Source: Pseudomonas umsongensis
GTDB lineage: Bacteria; Pseudomonadota; Gammaproteobacteria; Pseudomonadales; Pseudomonadaceae
Assembly: GCF_002236105.1 (NCBI RefSeq)
Contig: NZ_NIWU01000002.1
Coordinates: 372,001-436,000, forward strand
Length of the DNA stretch: 64,000 nt
Direction of reading: 5' to 3'
A program made the translations under genes and the position numbers. Positions 9,117 through 19,850 of this stretch are shown here, piece by piece; position 1 is the first letter of the stretch; each line of letters opens with the position of its first letter. Under the pieces are notes generated by a model that saw only the letters and a program-made list of their open reading frames with translations, was not told the DNA's origin and did not search any database.

Positions 9117-9473
9117 ATGAACGAGTCTGATTGGAAGCAATACTGCGTGTTGCGTCCGATAGCCCATGAGCGGATGTGTGAGCGGATTCTATCGGATGTC
9201 GAAAAGACGCTATTGGACAAGAGTATCGCGCCGTACGAGCGGATAGATCGCAGCGAGGAATTGCTCAAGGCTGGGCAAAAGGAGCTGTACTGGGCGTTTG
9301 GCGTGTTCAGGTTCTCGCGGCATGAAGCCCGTTCGCATTTGCTCGGGCTGTGTGCGCGGGAATTGATTACGGCGCAGGAGTTGAGCTGGTTTTCAGTGGA
9401 GACTCAGGAGTGGGTCAGGCATTGCCTGGCGGACCGGGAAGTCCATGGCATTGAGGATCTGGATGCGGAGTAG
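9117..9473 (+). CDS. Conserved-looking hypothetical protein, 118 residues
   Basis: No family recognised. The protein is soluble, helical and charged, without signal peptide or membrane segment. It has aromatic patches (ELYWAFGVFRFSRHEARSHLLG) and ends in acidic residues. ATG 9117 is preferred because GGAG lies 6 nt upstream; the frame is open back to 9093. It is divergent from leuA and is followed by a family C repeat pair, then the convergent M23 peptidase gene. Codon use looks like a native gene rather than a shadow: no competing gene occupies the other strand. Confidence 0.7.
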   Translation: MNESDWKQYCVLRPIAHERMCERILSDVEKTLLDKSIAPYERIDRSEELLKAGQKELYWAFGVFRFSRHEARSHLLGLCARELITAQELSWFSVETQEWVRHCLADREVHGIEDLDAE

Positions 9474-9481
9474 TGGCCTTG

Positions 9482-9570
9482 AAAGATCGCAGCCTGCGGC
9501 AGCTCCTACAGGGTTCAGCGATACGACACGAACCTTGTAGGAGCTGCCGCAGGCTGCGATCTTTTGATCT
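9482..9570. repeat. Repeat pair (family C, GTAGGAGCTGCCGCAGGCTGCGATCTTTTGATC)
   Basis: AAAGATCGCAGCCTGCGGCA starts the first arm and GTAGGAGCTGCCGCAGGCTG the second, inverted. It fills the gap between two convergent genes and could fold into one long hairpin ending in CTTTTGATCTT. Confidence 0.9.
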
Positions 9571-9573
9571 TGC

Positions 9574-10395
9574 TTAAGGTTGAAACGCCCCGATAAAGAT
9601 AGCCGGATCCACCCGCGCATCATTCAGGCTGACATTCCAGTGCATATGCGGCCCGGTTGCCCGACCGGTCGCCCCGACTTTTCCGACCACACCGCCACGC
9701 GCCATCTGCTGGCCGACCTTCACGTCGATTTTCGACATGTGGCAGAACATGCTGATGAACCCTTGGCCATGGTCGACAAACACCGTATTGCCGTTGAAGA
9801 AGTAGTTGCCGATCAAGATCACCTTGCCTGCGGCCGGCGTCTTGATCGGCGTACCGGCAGGCACGGCGAAATCCAGGCCTGAGTGAGGATTACGCTCCTC
9901 ACCGTTGAAGAACCGGCGTACCCCGAACTTGCTCGACAGCGGTCCGTTTACCGGTTTGTCCAGCAGCACGTTACTTGGCGAATTCGGGCTGAACGTACGG
10001 TAGGCAGCGATCTGCTCGGCCAGTTCGCGCTCGATGCGCTTGAGATTGTCCGGGTCTGGATTGACCTGTTGGGTGTTTTTCAGGGTGATTCGCTGCTCCG
10101 GATATTTCTTGTTGCCGACGGTGAAACCAAGGCTGCGCCCACCGCTGCTGATGGCCTGTGCGCCCGGCTTGACCGTCAACGGCACGCCGACAATCGCCAG
10201 CCAGTTGTTCTGTTCCTTGATCACCAGGACGGGTTTGCCCTGATAACTGGCTTTCGGCGCTTGCGCGGCAGCTCCCAGGTCGACCACCGCCACGCCGCCC
10301 GGCACCGGTTTGTTCAACTGGCGGGTGATGTAGCTGTCGGCGTGGGCGTTGAAGGTCAGGCAAAGCAACAGCAGAGGAGCTAAAAAACGCGGCAT
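9574..10395 (-). CDS. Secreted M23-family peptidase (LytM type)
   Basis: 273 residues. A signal peptide (MPRFLAPLLLLCLTFNAHA, cleavage near residue 19) sends it to the periplasm. The C-terminal half is a peptidase M23 domain: zinc ligands are in NPHSGLDFA (HxxxD) and GPHMHWNV (HxH), with the upstream His in FVDHGQGFISMFCHMS. M23 enzymes cleave peptidoglycan cross-links. All metal ligands are present, so it is probably active rather than an EnvC/NlpD-like activator. The stop of xseA lies 3 nt upstream on the same strand, so the two genes are likely co-transcribed with xseA first. Confidence 0.92.
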   Translation of the reverse strand: MPRFLAPLLLLCLTFNAHADSYITRQLNKPVPGGVAVVDLGAAAQAPKASYQGKPVLVIKEQNNWLAIVGVPLTVKPGAQAISSGGRSLGFTVGNKKYPEQRITLKNTQQVNPDPDNLKRIERELAEQIAAYRTFSPNSPSNVLLDKPVNGPLSSKFGVRRFFNGEERNPHSGLDFAVPAGTPIKTPAAGKVILIGNYFFNGNTVFVDHGQGFISMFCHMSKIDVKVGQQMARGGVVGKVGATGRATGPHMHWNVSLNDARVDPAIFIGAFQP

Positions 10396-10398
10396 GGA

Positions 10399-11778
10399 TC
10401 AGTCCAGTAAAGAAAGGGTGACGGGCGTCAGGTGATTGTCTTCGACCCGCACGTGCAGTTCGCCTTCACCCAGCTTGGCCTTCAGGCGCTGGCCGGTGTG
10501 GGTCTGTGCGGCGCTGCGGATCGCATTGCCACGCTCGTCGAGCAAAATGCTGTAGCCACGGCCAAGAGTCGCCAGGGGGCTGACCACGTGCAGTGTTTGC
10601 ATCTGGCTCTGCAGCTGCATGCGACGGTTTTTCAGGCCTTCGCGGATGGCGCGGGGCAAGCGTTCGGCGAGGCTGTCGAGACGTTGGCGCAGCATCGCCA
10701 ATTGACGTCCCGGATGCTGCCCGGCCAAGCGGGTTTCCAGGCGGATCAGCCGTTCGCGACGGGTGTTGAGGCTGCGTTCGAAGGCCCGACGCATGCGCAT
10801 GTCCAGATCATCCAGGCGTTGCGCTTGCTGGCGCAGGCGTTCGCCGGGATGGCGCAGGCGCCGAGAGATGCCTTCCAGGCGCAGCCGGTCACGCATCAAG
10901 CGATCACGCATGCGCATCACCAGGCGCCGATGCAGGCTCTCGACCCGGCGGACCAGATCGCTGGAATCCGGTGCCAGCAGCTCGGCGGCGGCCGATGGCG
11001 TGGGCGCGCGGACGTCGGCGACGAAGTCACTGATAGATACATCGGTTTCGTGGCCGACGGCGCTGACGATCGGCGTCACGCAGGCATCCACCGCGCGCGC
11101 TACGGCTTCTTCGTTGAAGCACCAGAGGTCTTCCAGCGAACCGCCACCGCGGGCCAGGATCAGCGCGTCGAAACCGCGGGCATCCGCCAGTTTTAACGCG
11201 CGGACAATCTGCGCGGTGGCTTCGCGGCCCTGCACGGCGGTGGGGATCAGGGTCAATTGCACCTGCGGCGCGCGGCGGCGGAACACGCTGATGATGTCGC
11301 GGATGACCGCGCCGGTGGGCGAACTGATGATGCCGATGCGTTGTGGATGCGCCGGCAGCGGTACTTTGCGCTCGGCGCTGAACAGGCCTTCGGCGCTGAG
11401 TTTTTCCTTCAAGGCATCGAACGCCAGGCGCAATGCTCCATCACCGGCCGGCTCCACGGTATCGAGGATCAGTTGGTAATCGCCGCGTCCCTCGAACAAC
11501 GAGACTTTGCCGCGTACCTTGACGGCCAGGCCATCCTTCAGCGCTTGACGCACACGCGCGGCGTTTTGCCGGAACAGCGCGCAACGCACCTGGGCGCCGC
11601 TGTCCTTGAGGGTGAAATACACGTGGCCAGACGCGGGGCGGGCGAGGTTGGAGATTTCGCCTTCGACCCAGATGTTGCTGAAAACGTCTTCAAGCAACAC
11701 CCGCGCGCGGCCGTTGAGCTGGCTGACGGTCAGGACTTCGCGGTCCAGGCCGAGTCTTGCAAAGGGATCTTTAATCAT
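10399..11778 (-). CDS. xseA: Exodeoxyribonuclease VII large subunit
   Basis: 459 residues. XseA with XseB forms exonuclease VII, which degrades single-stranded DNA to oligonucleotides. Visible are the N-terminal OB fold (VLTVSQLNGRARVLLEDVFS, VWVEGEISN-like IWVEGEISNLARPASGHVYF), the catalytic core (ILARGGGSLEDLW, SAVGHETDVSISDFVADVRA) and the long Arg-rich coiled coil. The start ATG 11778 begins MIKDPFARLGL, the family start; the open frame reaches back to 12162, but that region includes a repeat and the opposite TSUP gene. xseB is not adjacent. No good ribosome site is visible. Confidence 0.95.
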   Translation of the reverse strand: MIKDPFARLGLDREVLTVSQLNGRARVLLEDVFSNIWVEGEISNLARPASGHVYFTLKDSGAQVRCALFRQNAARVRQALKDGLAVKVRGKVSLFEGRGDYQLILDTVEPAGDGALRLAFDALKEKLSAEGLFSAERKVPLPAHPQRIGIISSPTGAVIRDIISVFRRRAPQVQLTLIPTAVQGREATAQIVRALKLADARGFDALILARGGGSLEDLWCFNEEAVARAVDACVTPIVSAVGHETDVSISDFVADVRAPTPSAAAELLAPDSSDLVRRVESLHRRLVMRMRDRLMRDRLRLEGISRRLRHPGERLRQQAQRLDDLDMRMRRAFERSLNTRRERLIRLETRLAGQHPGRQLAMLRQRLDSLAERLPRAIREGLKNRRMQLQSQMQTLHVVSPLATLGRGYSILLDERGNAIRSAAQTHTGQRLKAKLGEGELHVRVEDNHLTPVTLSLLD

Positions 11779-11821
11779 GGGGCGCAGTTTAAAGGCATTC
11801 TCCAGGGGAATGCACGATCCC

Positions 11822-11923
11822 CTGTAGGCGCGAGCACGCTCGCGATGGAGGTCAACGATGACGCGGGGAGCCTGACACCCCGCGGTGTCCTCAGGTTTTT
11901 CGCGAGCATGCTCGCTCCTACAG
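11822..11923. repeat. REP doublet (family B, GTAGGAGCGAGCATGCTCGCGA)
   Basis: CTGTAGGCGCGAGCACGCTC on the left (with two changes from the family core) and CGAGCATGCTCGCTCCTACA on the right. The spacer begins GATGGAGGTCAACGATGACG, close to the spacer of the family A element at 3046. It lies between divergent xseA and the TSUP gene. Confidence 0.88.
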
Positions 11924-11960
11924 GGGTAGAGTCTGCTTCGCGATTCATGGATGACTGGGG

Positions 11961-12728
11961 ATGAATGTGTTTGAGCTGATGAACCAATGGCCCTTCGGCG
12001 CCACGGACTGGCTGGTAATCGCGCTGGGCATCGCCCTGGCCTATATCGTGTTCGGCATTGCCGGTTTCGGCACGGCGCTGGTCGCCGGGCCGATCCTGAT
12101 CCTGTTCCTGCCGCTGTCGAAGATCGTACCGTTGCTGGTGTTGCTTGATTTTGTCGCGGCATTCGGCAACCTGCTGCCCTCGCGGCGGGATGTCGCCAGG
12201 CCTGAGCTGCTGCGATTGTTGCCCTGCATGGCGGTGGGTTGCACGCTGGGCGTGATCTTCCTGTTGAACCTCAAGTCCGACCTGTTGCTGCTGTTGATGG
12301 GGCTGTTTATCAGTGCCTACGCCATCTACAGCCTGTGGATTAAAACCCGTCCGGCGCAATTGTCTGCCGCCTGGGCATTGCCGATGGGTACCGTGGGCGG
12401 GATGTTTGGGGCGTTGTTTGGCAGTGGCGGCTTTCTGTACGCGATCTATTTGAACAGCCGCTTGCCCAAGGAGGCGGCTCGAGCGACCCAGAGTGCGTTG
12501 ATCAGTTGCAGCACGGTGGTGCGCCTGAGCCTGTTCATTGTCGCCGGTGTCTATGCCGAGCTACCCTTGTTGGTGCTGGCGTTGTGTTTGCTGCCGGCCA
12601 TGGCGCTGGGCCTGTGGATCGGTCGACGGCTGACCCTGAAATTGTCACGTGAGGCGTTCGTCCGCCTGGTGACCTGGCTGGTCCTGGCCAGCGGTATCGC
12701 CCTGATCGGGCGTTACTTGAGTACTTGA
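11961..12728 (+). CDS. TSUP (TauE/SafE) family membrane exporter
   Basis: 255 residues with about eight hydrophobic segments (for example WLVIALGIALAYIVFGIAGF, LLVLALCLLPAMALGLWIG). Both halves carry the Gly-rich motif of the TauE/SafE family (GIAGFGTALVAGP; GTVGGMFGALFGSGG). Members export or take up sulfite, sulfoacetate and other organosulfur anions. The substrate here cannot be read from sequence, and the neighbours (xseA, a zinc-ribbon protein) give no hint. The start ATG 11961 leads directly into the family N terminus. Confidence 0.88.
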   Translation: MNVFELMNQWPFGATDWLVIALGIALAYIVFGIAGFGTALVAGPILILFLPLSKIVPLLVLLDFVAAFGNLLPSRRDVARPELLRLLPCMAVGCTLGVIFLLNLKSDLLLLLMGLFISAYAIYSLWIKTRPAQLSAAWALPMGTVGGMFGALFGSGGFLYAIYLNSRLPKEAARATQSALISCSTVVRLSLFIVAGVYAELPLLVLALCLLPAMALGLWIGRRLTLKLSREAFVRLVTWLVLASGIALIGRYLST

Positions 12729-12789
12729 CCTCTGAAGCCTTGGGCTTAAGCTGCCGGGCTTCCTTCAAAGCGTTACAGCAGGTCGCCCC

Positions 12790-13338
12790 ATGAATTCCCA
12801 AAGCATCATTGTCCCGAAAATTTCCACACTGCCGGTGCATGAGCCACGGGCCCGGGCGATCGTGCGTTGGCTGGTGCGCAAGAACATCATCAACGAAGAG
12901 TTGACCACCTGTGGCCGCACCGGCAATCGCATGGCCCACGCCATCGCCGAGGGTGCCAGGGAAGTGGTTCTGCACCCGCAAGCCCTGCCGTTCGGCGAGC
13001 CGATCAATGGCCTGGAGATCGTCACCAAACGCTGCATCTATACGCCGGCCAAAGGGTTTCTTGGCGAGGCCGGTTGTGCCGAGTGCCGCAAGGAAGTCGG
13101 TGAAGCACTGTTTGAAAGCCTCGAAGACTGGATGCCCGGGCGTACCGATAACTTCACCTGCCCCGAATGCGGGCATGAAGACGACATCAACGGTTTCCTG
13201 TTCCTGCAGGAGTGCGGCTTTTCCAACCTGGGCTTCATTTTCAACAACTGGGCCGAGGCGGGGTTCAAGCAGAGCTTTCTCGACGAATTTGCCGATTGGC
13301 TGGATCAACCCGTTAGTTGGGTGAAAGTAGAGCTCTGA
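12790..13338 (+). CDS. Unknown 182-residue protein with two Cys-X2-Cys pairs
   Basis: I do not recognise the family. The middle of the protein has CAEC (about residue 97) and CPECGH (about residue 122), a spacing that suggests a zinc ribbon, and a third region rich in aromatic and acidic residues (NLGFIFNNWAEAGFKQSF). The N-terminal 60 residues look like a helical domain (RARAIVRWLVRKNII). No signal peptide or membrane segment, so it is probably cytoplasmic. A weak ribosome site (CAGGTCG) precedes ATG 12790. It stands between the TSUP gene and guaB, with a family C repeat pair after it. Confidence 0.8.
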   Translation: MNSQSIIVPKISTLPVHEPRARAIVRWLVRKNIINEELTTCGRTGNRMAHAIAEGAREVVLHPQALPFGEPINGLEIVTKRCIYTPAKGFLGEAGCAECRKEVGEALFESLEDWMPGRTDNFTCPECGHEDDINGFLFLQECGFSNLGFIFNNWAEAGFKQSFLDEFADWLDQPVSWVKVEL

Positions 13339-13351
13339 TCGTTGCATCCTC

Positions 13352-13438
13352 CTGTAGGAGCTGCCGCAGGCTGCGATCTTTTGATCTTGCTTTTGAAGAT
13401 CAATGTCAAAAGATCGCAGCCTTCGACAGCTCCTACAG
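13352..13438. repeat. Repeat pair (family C)
   Basis: CTGTAGGAGCTGCCGCAGGC on the left; its inverted, slightly diverged partner (AGATCGCAGCCTTCGACAGC) on the right. It lies about 50 nt upstream of the guaB promoter. Confidence 0.9.
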
Positions 13439-13477
13439 GGGGCGATATGTTCCGTATATCCATAAGGTCGATAATAG

Positions 13478-15025
<1,548 letters not shown>

Positions 15026-15050
15026 GGCTTCAAGCAAATCGTTAAGCAAC

Positions 15051-15073
15051 CGGGGCTGTTCTATTCAGCCCCG
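15051..15073 (+). other. Hairpin in the guaB-guaA gap
   Basis: CGGGGCTG pairs with CAGCCCCG across a 7-nt loop. There is no T-run after it, so it is more likely an mRNA-stabilising or partial-termination structure than a full terminator. Confidence 0.55.
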
Positions 15074-15124
15074 AGTTGTTTCTGAATCACGACTGTTTCT
15101 GAATTACTTAGACGAGACTGAATC

Positions 15125-16702
15125 ATGGCCCTCGACATTCACGCTCACCGCATCCTGATCCTCGATTTCGGTTCCCAGTACACCCAACTGATTGCCCGCC
15201 GCGTGCGTGAAATCGGCGTTTACTGCGAACTGCATCCGTTCGACATGGACGAGGAAGCCATTCGCGAATTCGCTCCAAAAGGCGTGATCCTCGCCGGCGG
15301 CCCCGAGTCCGTGCACGAAGCCGACAGCCCTCGCTGCCCGCAAGCAGTGTTCGACCTGGGCGTGCCAGTCTTCGGTATCTGCTACGGCATGCAGACCATG
15401 GCCGAGCAACTGGGCGGCAAGGTTGAAGGTTCCGACCTGCGTGAGTTCGGCTATGCTCGCGTAGACGTGGTCGGCAAGAGCCGCCTGCTCGACGGCATCG
15501 AAGACCACATCGACGCCGATGGCCTGTTTGGCCTCGACGTATGGATGAGCCACGGTGACAAGGTCACCAGGATGCCGGAAGATTTCCACATCCTGGCCAG
15601 CACCCCGAGCTGCCCTATCGCTGGCATGTTCAGCGACGAGCGTCGTTACTACGGCGTGCAGTTCCACCCGGAAGTGACCCACACCAAGCAGGGCGGCCGC
15701 ATCCTGTCGCGCTTCATCCTCGACATCTGCGAGTGCGAAGCGCTGTGGACCCCGTCGAAGATCGCTGAAGACGCCATCGCCCAGGTTCGCGCCCAGGTCG
15801 GCACCGACAACGTCCTGCTGGGCCTGTCCGGCGGCGTGGACTCGTCCGTGGTTGCCGCACTGCTGCACAAGGCCATCGGCGACCAACTGACCTGCGTCTT
15901 CGTCGACAACGGCCTGCTGCGCCTGCACGAAGGCGAGCAAGTAATGGCCATGTTCGCCGAGAACATGGGCGTCAAGGTGATCCGCGCCAACGCCGAGGAC
16001 CAGTTCCTCGACAACCTGGCCGGCGAAGCCGACCCAGAGAAGAAGCGCAAGATCATCGGCCGTACCTTCATCGACGTGTTCGATGCCGAATCCTGCAAGC
16101 TGGACAACATCAAGTACCTGGCCCAAGGCACCATCTACCCGGATGTGATCGAGTCGGCTGGCGCGAAAAGCGGCAAGGCCCACGTGATCAAGTCGCACCA
16201 CAACGTGGGCGGCTTGCCGGAAGAAATGAACCTCAAGCTGGTTGAGCCGCTGCGTGAGCTGTTCAAGGACGAAGTCCGTCGTCTGGGCCTGGAGCTGGGC
16301 CTGCCGTACGACATGGTCTACCGGCACCCGTTCCCGGGCCCGGGCCTGGGCGTGCGCATCCTCGGCGAAGTGAAGAAGGAATACGCCGACCTGCTGCGTC
16401 GTGCCGACCACATCTTCATCGAAGAACTGCGCAAGGCCGACTGGTACCACAAGGTCAGCCAGGCGTTCGTGGTGTTCCAGCCGGTGAAATCGGTTGGCGT
16501 TGTCGGCGATGGCCGTCGTTACGCCTGGGTCGTGGCCCTGCGTGCCGTGGAAACCATCGACTTCATGACCGCGCGTTGGGCACACCTGCCTTACGAACTG
16601 CTGGAAACCGTCAGCGGCCGCATCATCAATGAAATCGAAGGCATCTCCCGCGTCACCTACGACGTGTCGAGCAAGCCGCCAGCGACGATTGAGTGGGAAT
16701 GA
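15125..16702 (+). CDS. guaA: GMP synthase, glutamine-hydrolysing
   Basis: 525 residues, the usual GuaA length. Converts XMP to GMP with ATP and glutamine. The class I amidotransferase domain has its nucleophile in [14 protein letters not shown] and His/Glu in [10 protein letters not shown]; the ATP pyrophosphatase PP-loop is [16 protein letters not shown] (about residue 234), and the C-terminal dimer domain ends in the typical TIEWE. It completes the guanine branch started by guaB just upstream and is followed by a strong terminator. Confidence 0.98.
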   Translation: MALDIHAHRILILDFGSQYTQLIARRVREIGVYCELHPFDMDEEAIREFAPKGVILAGGPESVHEADSPRCPQAVFDLGVPVFGICYGMQTMAEQLGGKVEGSDLREFGYARVDVVGKSRLLDGIEDHIDADGLFGLDVWMSHGDKVTRMPEDFHILASTPSCPIAGMFSDERRYYGVQFHPEVTHTKQGGRILSRFILDICECEALWTPSKIAEDAIAQVRAQVGTDNVLLGLSGGVDSSVVAALLHKAIGDQLTCVFVDNGLLRLHEGEQVMAMFAENMGVKVIRANAEDQFLDNLAGEADPEKKRKIIGRTFIDVFDAESCKLDNIKYLAQGTIYPDVIESAGAKSGKAHVIKSHHNVGGLPEEMNLKLVEPLRELFKDEVRRLGLELGLPYDMVYRHPFPGPGLGVRILGEVKKEYADLLRRADHIFIEELRKADWYHKVSQAFVVFQPVKSVGVVGDGRRYAWVVALRAVETIDFMTARWAHLPYELLETVSGRIINEIEGISRVTYDVSSKPPATIEWE

Positions 16703-16737
16703 TCCCGCACCAGCCCTGAGGGGTTGATCGCAGGATA

Positions 16738-16773
16738 AAAAAGCCGTGTGAACGTGAGTTCACGCGGCTTTTT
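16738..16773 (+). terminator. Intrinsic terminator after guaA
   Basis: AAGCCGTGTGAAC pairs with GTTCACGCGGCTT (one G-T pair), loop GTGA, followed by a T-run; A-rich on the 5' side, so it may also act on the other strand. Confidence 0.9.
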
Positions 16774-16903
16774 GCATTGATGCCGGCCCTGCCTGCGGCT
16801 CGTCGTCACGTCCGCTTTGCTGTTTCTTTCGCAACTGCGGGTGTATCGTATTCGCCTTTTGCGGGTCTTGGGCCTGCCGCTTTCGTGTGAGGTAGTTGAG
16901 TTC

Positions 16904-18280
16904 ATGTCCTTTACCCGTCGCCAAATCCTCGGTGGCCTGGCCGGTCTTGTTGTCGTTGGTGTCGGGGCGGGGGGCGCGTCGCGGTACTGGTTGGGCAAGA
17001 TGGCCGACGCTGAGGCGGGCCATGACTATGAGCTGATCGCCGCGCCGCTGGACGTCGAGTTGGTGGCGGGGCACAAGACCGAAGCCTGGGCGTTCGGTCC
17101 CTCGGCACCGGGCACCGAATTGCGCGTGCGTCAGGGCGAATGGCTGCGAGTGCGGTTCATCAACCACCTGCCAGTGGCGACGACCATCCACTGGCATGGC
17201 ATCCGCCTGCCGCTGGAGATGGACGGTGTGCCGTACGTGTCGCAGTTGCCGGTATTGCCCGGTGAATACTTCGACTACAAATTCCGCGTGCCCGATGCAG
17301 GCAGCTACTGGTATCACCCCCATGTGAGCAGCAGCGAAGAACTCGGGCGCGGTCTGGTCGGCCCGCTGATCGTCGAGGAGCGCGAGCCGACCGGTTTCAA
17401 GTACGAGAAAACCTTGAGCTTGAAGAGCTGGCATGTCGATGAGCAGGGCGCTTTTGTCGACTTCAGCATTCCACGCGAAGCCGCCCGAGGCGGTACGGCG
17501 GGGCGCCTGTCGACCATCAACGGTGTCCCGCAGGCGATCATCGACTTGCCTGCCGGGCAGATCACCCGGGTGCGGGTGCTTAACCTCGATAACACGTTGA
17601 CCTACCGCCTCAATATCCCCGGCGTCGAAGCGCAGATCTATGCGCTGGACGGCAATCCCGTCGAACCGCGCCCGCTGGGCAAGGAATACTGGCTGGGCCC
17701 AGGCATGCGTATTTGCCTGGCGATCAAAGTGCCGCCGGCGGGTGAAGAGTTGTCCCTGCGCAACGGCCCGGTTCGCTTGGGCACGCTGCGCTCCGTGGCC
17801 AACACCGACGCGCCGACTGCATGGCCTGCGGCACTGCCCGCCAACCCTGTGGCGGAACCGGACCTGGCCAATGCCGAGAAACTCAACTTCAATTTCGAAT
17901 GGGTGGGGTCAGTGTCGGTGAATGTCGACAACGGCAAGCCGCCAAGCCTGTGGCAGATCAATGGCAAAGCCTGGGACATTACGGATAAAACCTGCGCCGA
18001 CCGCCCGATCGCCAAGCTGGAAAAGGGCAAAAGCTACATTTTTGAATTGAAAAACATGACTCAATATCAGCATCCGATTCACCTGCATGGCATGAGCTTC
18101 AAGGTCATCGCCTCGAATCGGCACAAGGTCATCCCGTATTTCACCGACACGTATTTGTTGGGCAAGAACGAGCGTGCGCAAGTGGCGCTGGTGGCGGATA
18201 ACCCCGGGGTATGGATGTTCCATTGCCATGTGATCGATCACATGGAAACCGGCCTGATGGCCGCGATCGAGGTGGCGTAA
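16904..18280 (+). CDS. Tat-exported multicopper oxidase
   Basis: 458 residues. The Tat signal (TRRQILGGLAGLVVVGVGAG) sends a folded protein to the periplasm. Copper ligands of the multicopper oxidase family are complete: TIHWHG, YWYHPHV, HPIHLHG and the C-terminal FHCHVIDHMETG with the axial Met of the type 1 site. Such enzymes oxidise Cu(I) or organic substrates with O2. It lacks the Met-rich insert of CueO, so copper detoxification is not assured. ATG 16904 is chosen because it begins the twin-arginine peptide; the frame is open to 16817. Its stop overlaps the tadA start (TAATG). Confidence 0.92.
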   Translation: MSFTRRQILGGLAGLVVVGVGAGGASRYWLGKMADAEAGHDYELIAAPLDVELVAGHKTEAWAFGPSAPGTELRVRQGEWLRVRFINHLPVATTIHWHGIRLPLEMDGVPYVSQLPVLPGEYFDYKFRVPDAGSYWYHPHVSSSEELGRGLVGPLIVEEREPTGFKYEKTLSLKSWHVDEQGAFVDFSIPREAARGGTAGRLSTINGVPQAIIDLPAGQITRVRVLNLDNTLTYRLNIPGVEAQIYALDGNPVEPRPLGKEYWLGPGMRICLAIKVPPAGEELSLRNGPVRLGTLRSVANTDAPTAWPAALPANPVAEPDLANAEKLNFNFEWVGSVSVNVDNGKPPSLWQINGKAWDITDKTCADRPIAKLEKGKSYIFELKNMTQYQHPIHLHGMSFKVIASNRHKVIPYFTDTYLLGKNERAQVALVADNPGVWMFHCHVIDHMETGLMAAIEVA

Positions 18281-18780
18281 TGCGTCAGATACGTCCCGCT
18301 GCGATCATCGACCGCAGCCGTGATCGCGACTTCATGCGCGAAGCCCTTGCCCTCGCCGCTCAAGGTGCCGCGTTGGGCGAAGTGCCCGTGGGTGCGGTGC
18401 TGGTGCAGGACGGTGAAATCATCGGTCGCGGCTTCAACTGCCCGATCAGTGGCAACGATCCGAGTGCCCATGCCGAGATGGTCGCGATCCGCGCCGCCGC
18501 ACTAGCCGTCAGCAACTATCGCCTGCCGGGCAGCACGCTGTATGTGACGCTGGAACCGTGCAGCATGTGCGCCGGGCTGATCGTGCATTCGCGGATTGCA
18601 CGGGTGGTGTATGGCGCGCTGGAACCCAAGGCCGGGATTGTGCAGAGCCAGGGGCAGTTTTTTACCCAGGGCTTTTTGAACCACCGGGTGCTGTATGAAG
18701 GTGGGGTGTTGGCCGAGGAATGCGGGGCGGTGCTCAGCGAGTTCTTCAAGGTCCGTAGAGCCAAACCAACCGAGAAATGA
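18280..18780 (+). CDS. tadA: tRNA-specific adenosine deaminase
   Basis: 166 residues. Converts A34 to inosine in tRNA-Arg(ACG). The cytidine-deaminase fold motifs are complete: AHAEM (zinc His and catalytic Glu) and EPCSMCAG (two zinc Cys). The C-terminal tail (RRAKPTEK) is basic and probably contacts tRNA. ATG 18280 overlaps the multicopper oxidase stop by one base, so translation is coupled by re-initiation. A pairing of an essential tRNA editor with an exported oxidase is an arrangement I recall as conserved in Pseudomonas; no functional link is evident. Confidence 0.95.
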   Translation: MRQIRPAAIIDRSRDRDFMREALALAAQGAALGEVPVGAVLVQDGEIIGRGFNCPISGNDPSAHAEMVAIRAAALAVSNYRLPGSTLYVTLEPCSMCAGLIVHSRIARVVYGALEPKAGIVQSQGQFFTQGFLNHRVLYEGGVLAEECGAVLSEFFKVRRAKPTEK

Positions 18781-18888
18781 TCGTTCCCACGCTCCGCGTG
18801 GGAATGCCGCCCGGGACGCTCCGCGTCCCTTCACGGGCGTGACGCAGAGCGTCACAGGATGCATTCCCACGCAGAGCGTGGGAACGAC
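18781..18888. repeat. Nested palindromic repeat (family D, CGTTCCCACGCTCCGCGTGGGAA)
   Basis: The outer arms CGTTCCCACGCTCCGCGTGG... and ...CCACGCAGAGCGTGGGAACG are inverted copies with one mismatch, and each arm is itself a hairpin. Between them lie two more hairpins, GGGACGCTCCGCGTCCC and GTGACGCAGAGCGTCAC. The element separates convergent tadA and cmoB and could extrude as a multi-arm cruciform. Confidence 0.88.
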
Positions 18889-18893
18889 CATTG

Positions 18894-19850
18894 CTACTTA
18901 CGGGCGACGATGACAGCCCGCATCGGCGCCGGCAGCCCTTCGATGGTCTTGCTGTGGTCTTCGGGATCGAGGAAGTCGCTCAGCGACTGATACTTCATCC
19001 ATTCCGTGCCGCGCTGTTCTTCAACCGTGGTCACACTCACGTCCACGCATTTCACATCAGTGAACCCGGCACGGCGCAACCACAACTCCAGCGCCGGCAC
19101 TGACGGCAGGAACCATACGTTGCGCATCTGCGCATAACGGTCTTCCGGCACCAGCACTTGATGTTTGTCGCCTTCGACCACCAGCGTCTCCAGCACCAGT
19201 TCGCCGCCCTTGACCAGGCAATCCTTCAGCGCCAGCAAGTGCTCGATCGGCGATCGGCGGTGGTAGAAGACACCCATCGAAAACACTGTGTCGAAGCCTT
19301 CCAGATTCGGCGGCAGGTCTTCGAAAGGAAATGGCAGGTGCCACGCATTCGGCTCGGACAGGTAACGTTGCACCGCCTGGAACTGGCAGAAGAACAACCA
19401 GTTTGGATCGACACCGATTACGCTGTCCGCACCCGCGCCGAGCATGCGCCACATGTAGTAACCATTGCCGCAGCCGACGTCGAGGATGCGCTTGCCTTTG
19501 AGGTCCAGGTGCGGGGCGACACGCGACCACTTCCAGTCCGAACGCCATTCGGTGTCGACATGCACGCCAAACAGATCGAAGGGGCCTTTGCGCCACGGCG
19601 ACAAGCCCATCAGCGCGGTGCGCATTTGCGCACGGGTTTCATCGTCGCAATCGGTGTCCAGCTTCAAGCGGTTCAACAGGTCGATTTCGTTTGGCTGGAT
19701 CTGAGGCAAGGCATCCAGCGCGCTTTGCCAGCGCTCCAGGTCGCCGTGACCTTTCTCCATTTTCTTGTCGAGTTGCGCCTGCAGTGTGTTGGCCCATTCG
19801 GCCAGCGGTGTGCCAGCCAGGCGGCGGGCGAGGGGGGACAGATCAATCAT
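18894..19850 (-). CDS. cmoB: tRNA U34 carboxymethyltransferase
   Basis: 318 residues. Transfers a carboxymethyl group from carboxy-SAM to 5-hydroxyuridine at tRNA position 34, giving cmo5U. The SAM-binding motif is [17 protein letters not shown] with acidic strand ends (VIGVDPN); substrate-side motifs [14 protein letters not shown] are typical. The start overlaps the stop of cmoA by 4 nt (ATGA), so the two enzymes of this pathway are translated together. Confidence 0.96.
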   Translation of the reverse strand: MIDLSPLARRLAGTPLAEWANTLQAQLDKKMEKGHGDLERWQSALDALPQIQPNEIDLLNRLKLDTDCDDETRAQMRTALMGLSPWRKGPFDLFGVHVDTEWRSDWKWSRVAPHLDLKGKRILDVGCGNGYYMWRMLGAGADSVIGVDPNWLFFCQFQAVQRYLSEPNAWHLPFPFEDLPPNLEGFDTVFSMGVFYHRRSPIEHLLALKDCLVKGGELVLETLVVEGDKHQVLVPEDRYAQMRNVWFLPSVPALELWLRRAGFTDVKCVDVSVTTVEEQRGTEWMKYQSLSDFLDPEDHSKTIEGLPAPMRAVIVARK

